DNA from: Gordonia gummivorans
Lineage (GTDB): Bacteria; Actinomycetota; Actinomycetes; Mycobacteriales; Mycobacteriaceae
Assembly: GCF_022513585.1 (NCBI RefSeq)
Contig: NZ_JAKWBF010000002.1
Location: forward strand, 1 to 64,000
Length of the DNA: 64,000 bases
Reading direction: 5' to 3'
Position 1 is the first letter of the stretch; every line of letters starts with the position of its first letter. A program made the position numbers and the translations under genes. Positions 62,809-64,000 of the stretch are shown here, in pieces. The notes under the pieces were generated by a model. The model did not search any database, was not told where the DNA came from, and saw nothing but the letters and a program-made list of their open reading frames with translations.

Positions 62809-64000
62809 GCGCGGGCCTCCTCACTGCCCGACGGTGCGGGCGCTGGTGTGCGCCGCGCAACCGAATACACTTGCCGACCGAAGGTGATCAATCGTGCTCG
62901 GGCCGGGAACAGCCCTTGCGGGCGGAAGATCATGAGCACCACGAGTGCGAGCCCGAAGAAGAGGTACTTGTATTCACTCAGCGCCTGCCCGCCGACCTCG
63001 ACGCCCTGAACACGCGCAGGCAGGTACACGATGATGAACGCACCGGCGATGACCCCGAGCTTGTTTCCCTGACCGCCGAGGACGACGGCGCACAGGAACA
63101 GCATCGAGTTGATGACCGTGAACGCTTTGGGATCGATGTACTGCACTTGACCCGCATAGACCGCCCCGGACAGCCCGCCGATTCCCGCACCGATGACGAA
63201 CGCCCAGAGCTTGTATTTGAAGGTCGGCACTCCCATGATTTCTGCGGCATCCTCATCCTCACGGATGGCGACCCACGACCGGCCGACGCGACTGCGCTCG
63301 AGATTTCCGACGACGATGAGCACGATGATCACCGCGACTATCCCAAGCCAGTACCACCACACGCCGTAGTTGAGGTCGGTCCTGTTGTTGGCGGTCGAGA
63401 ACACACCGCCTGGGCTCTCGTCACTGCGGCCGAGTTCGGGGTACAGGACGCCCTGCAGGCCCGACGCCCCGTTGGTGACCTCGGTGAGATTGTCGGCGAG
63501 CAGTCGCACGATCTCACCGAAGCCGAGCGTGACGATGGCCAGGTAGTCGCCGCGCACACGGAGGGTCGGCGTGCCCAGGATGAGCCCGGTGACACCGGTG
63601 ATCACGATCGCGAGCGGAACACACGCAAGCCAGGCCCAGGGGCCCGAGAAGAACCCATGGTCTGGGCTGTTCCACAGCGGACTCGACGGACTGGTCATCA
63701 GCGCAACGACGTAGGCACCCACTGCGTAGAAGCCGACGTAGCCGAGGTCGAGGAGGCCGGTTTGTCCGACCACCACGTTGAGGCCGATGGCAATGAGCGC
63801 GGTCATGGCGAACGTCGCCATGACCACTCCGAAGTTGGTGGCCGTCGTGGTGATCAGCGGCGGATTGATGACAGGCAGCAGCGCCAGGAGAAGGATCAAT
63901 GGCGCACCGACCAGCCACTGCTGTACGCGCGGAAGTGCCTCCCACCACGTGCGGATCGCGTCGCCGAGTCCGTGGCGCTCGGGGGCCTGGGGCGTTGTCG
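62805..64000 (-). CDS. livM: Branched-chain amino-acid ABC transporter permease LivM (5' end outside window)
   Basis: The frame is open from the window edge to the stop at 62805; the visible part is about 398 residues. After about 25 residues (DAIRTWWEALPRVQQWLVG) the first helix begins. There are about nine hydrophobic segments, with GLNVVVGQTGLLDLGYVGFYAVGAY and TLRVRGDYLAIVTLGFGEIVRLL typical of LivM. The start codon lies beyond the right edge; a TTG at 63899 is internal. livH and the binding protein are expected further upstream. Confidence 0.95.
   Translation of the reverse strand, partial: TTPQAPERHGLGDAIRTWWEALPRVQQWLVGAPLILLLALLPVINPPLITTTATNFGVVMATFAMTALIAIGLNVVVGQTGLLDLGYVGFYAVGAYVVALMTSPSSPLWNSPDHGFFSGPWAWLACVPLAIVITGVTGLILGTPTLRVRGDYLAIVTLGFGEIVRLLADNLTEVTNGASGLQGVLYPELGRSDESPGGVFSTANNRTDLNYGVWWYWLGIVAVIIVLIVVGNLERSRVGRSWVAIREDEDAAEIMGVPTFKYKLWAFVIGAGIGGLSGAVYAGQVQYIDPKAFTVINSMLFLCAVVLGGQGNKLGVIAGAFIIVYLPARVQGVEVGGQALSEYKYLFFGLALVVLMIFRPQGLFPARARLITFGRQVYSVARRTPAPAPSGSEEARA

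Overview
The window is high-GC chromosomal DNA from a mycolate-type actinobacterium (Corynebacteriales/Mycobacteriales), most likely Gordonia or a close relative. The reasons are the GC-rich third codon positions, the gene order shared with Mycobacterium (tyrS, a Trm112-like gene and a hydrolase/acyl-CoA synthetase fusion; the arg cluster; pheST; infC-rpmI-rplT-tsnR; uvrA, uvrB, coaE, rpsA, polA), several promoters with a -10 box about 6 nt before the start codon (leaderless mRNAs), and two promoters resembling the mycobacterial PafBC DNA-damage type. The genus is an inference, not a sequence match. I see no tRNA or rRNA gene, CRISPR array, intact insertion sequence or prophage.

Left part (1-22.4 kb): one nearly continuous minus-strand block read from infC (22.1 kb) down to position 1. 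It runs infC (with a rare ATC start codon), rpmI, rplT, tsnR, tex, pheS, pheT, then a complete arginine pathway argC-J-B-D-F-R-G-H in which most neighbours overlap by 4 bp. Tandem ARG-box-like sites overlap the argC promoter. The block ends with the lipid-metabolism fusion protein, the Trm112-like gene, tyrS and the start of a gene that leaves the window.

Middle (22.4-43.4 kb): small conserved genes, uvrA with a metallo-beta-lactamase-fold neighbour, two tandem paralogous small secreted proteins, a DoxX-like protein with a long tail of 11-residue repeats, a HelD-type RNA polymerase-recycling helicase, and a catabolic cluster (isochorismatase-family amidase, hydantoinase A/B, CoA-transferase, GntR regulator, divergent HMG-CoA-lyase-like gene). 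In this cluster hyuA and hyuB have been joined out of frame by what looks like a deletion of about 2 kb. Then come a universal stress protein, uvrB, two small coupled genes, a secreted protein, and coaE whose C-terminal GrpB-like domain is strongly shortened.

Right part (43.4-64 kb): rpsA with a clear terminator, a DUF4189 membrane protein, a 2H phosphoesterase, two methyltransferases flanking an AfsR-type regulator, an amino-acid ABC transporter with GlnR-like sites, a membrane Ser/Thr kinase whose extracellular part is a branched-chain-amino-acid-binding-protein fold, polA with a strong terminator, and a branched-chain amino-acid ABC transporter (livM-livG-livF) that runs off the right edge. 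Two families of palindromic repeats lie in the intergenic gaps.
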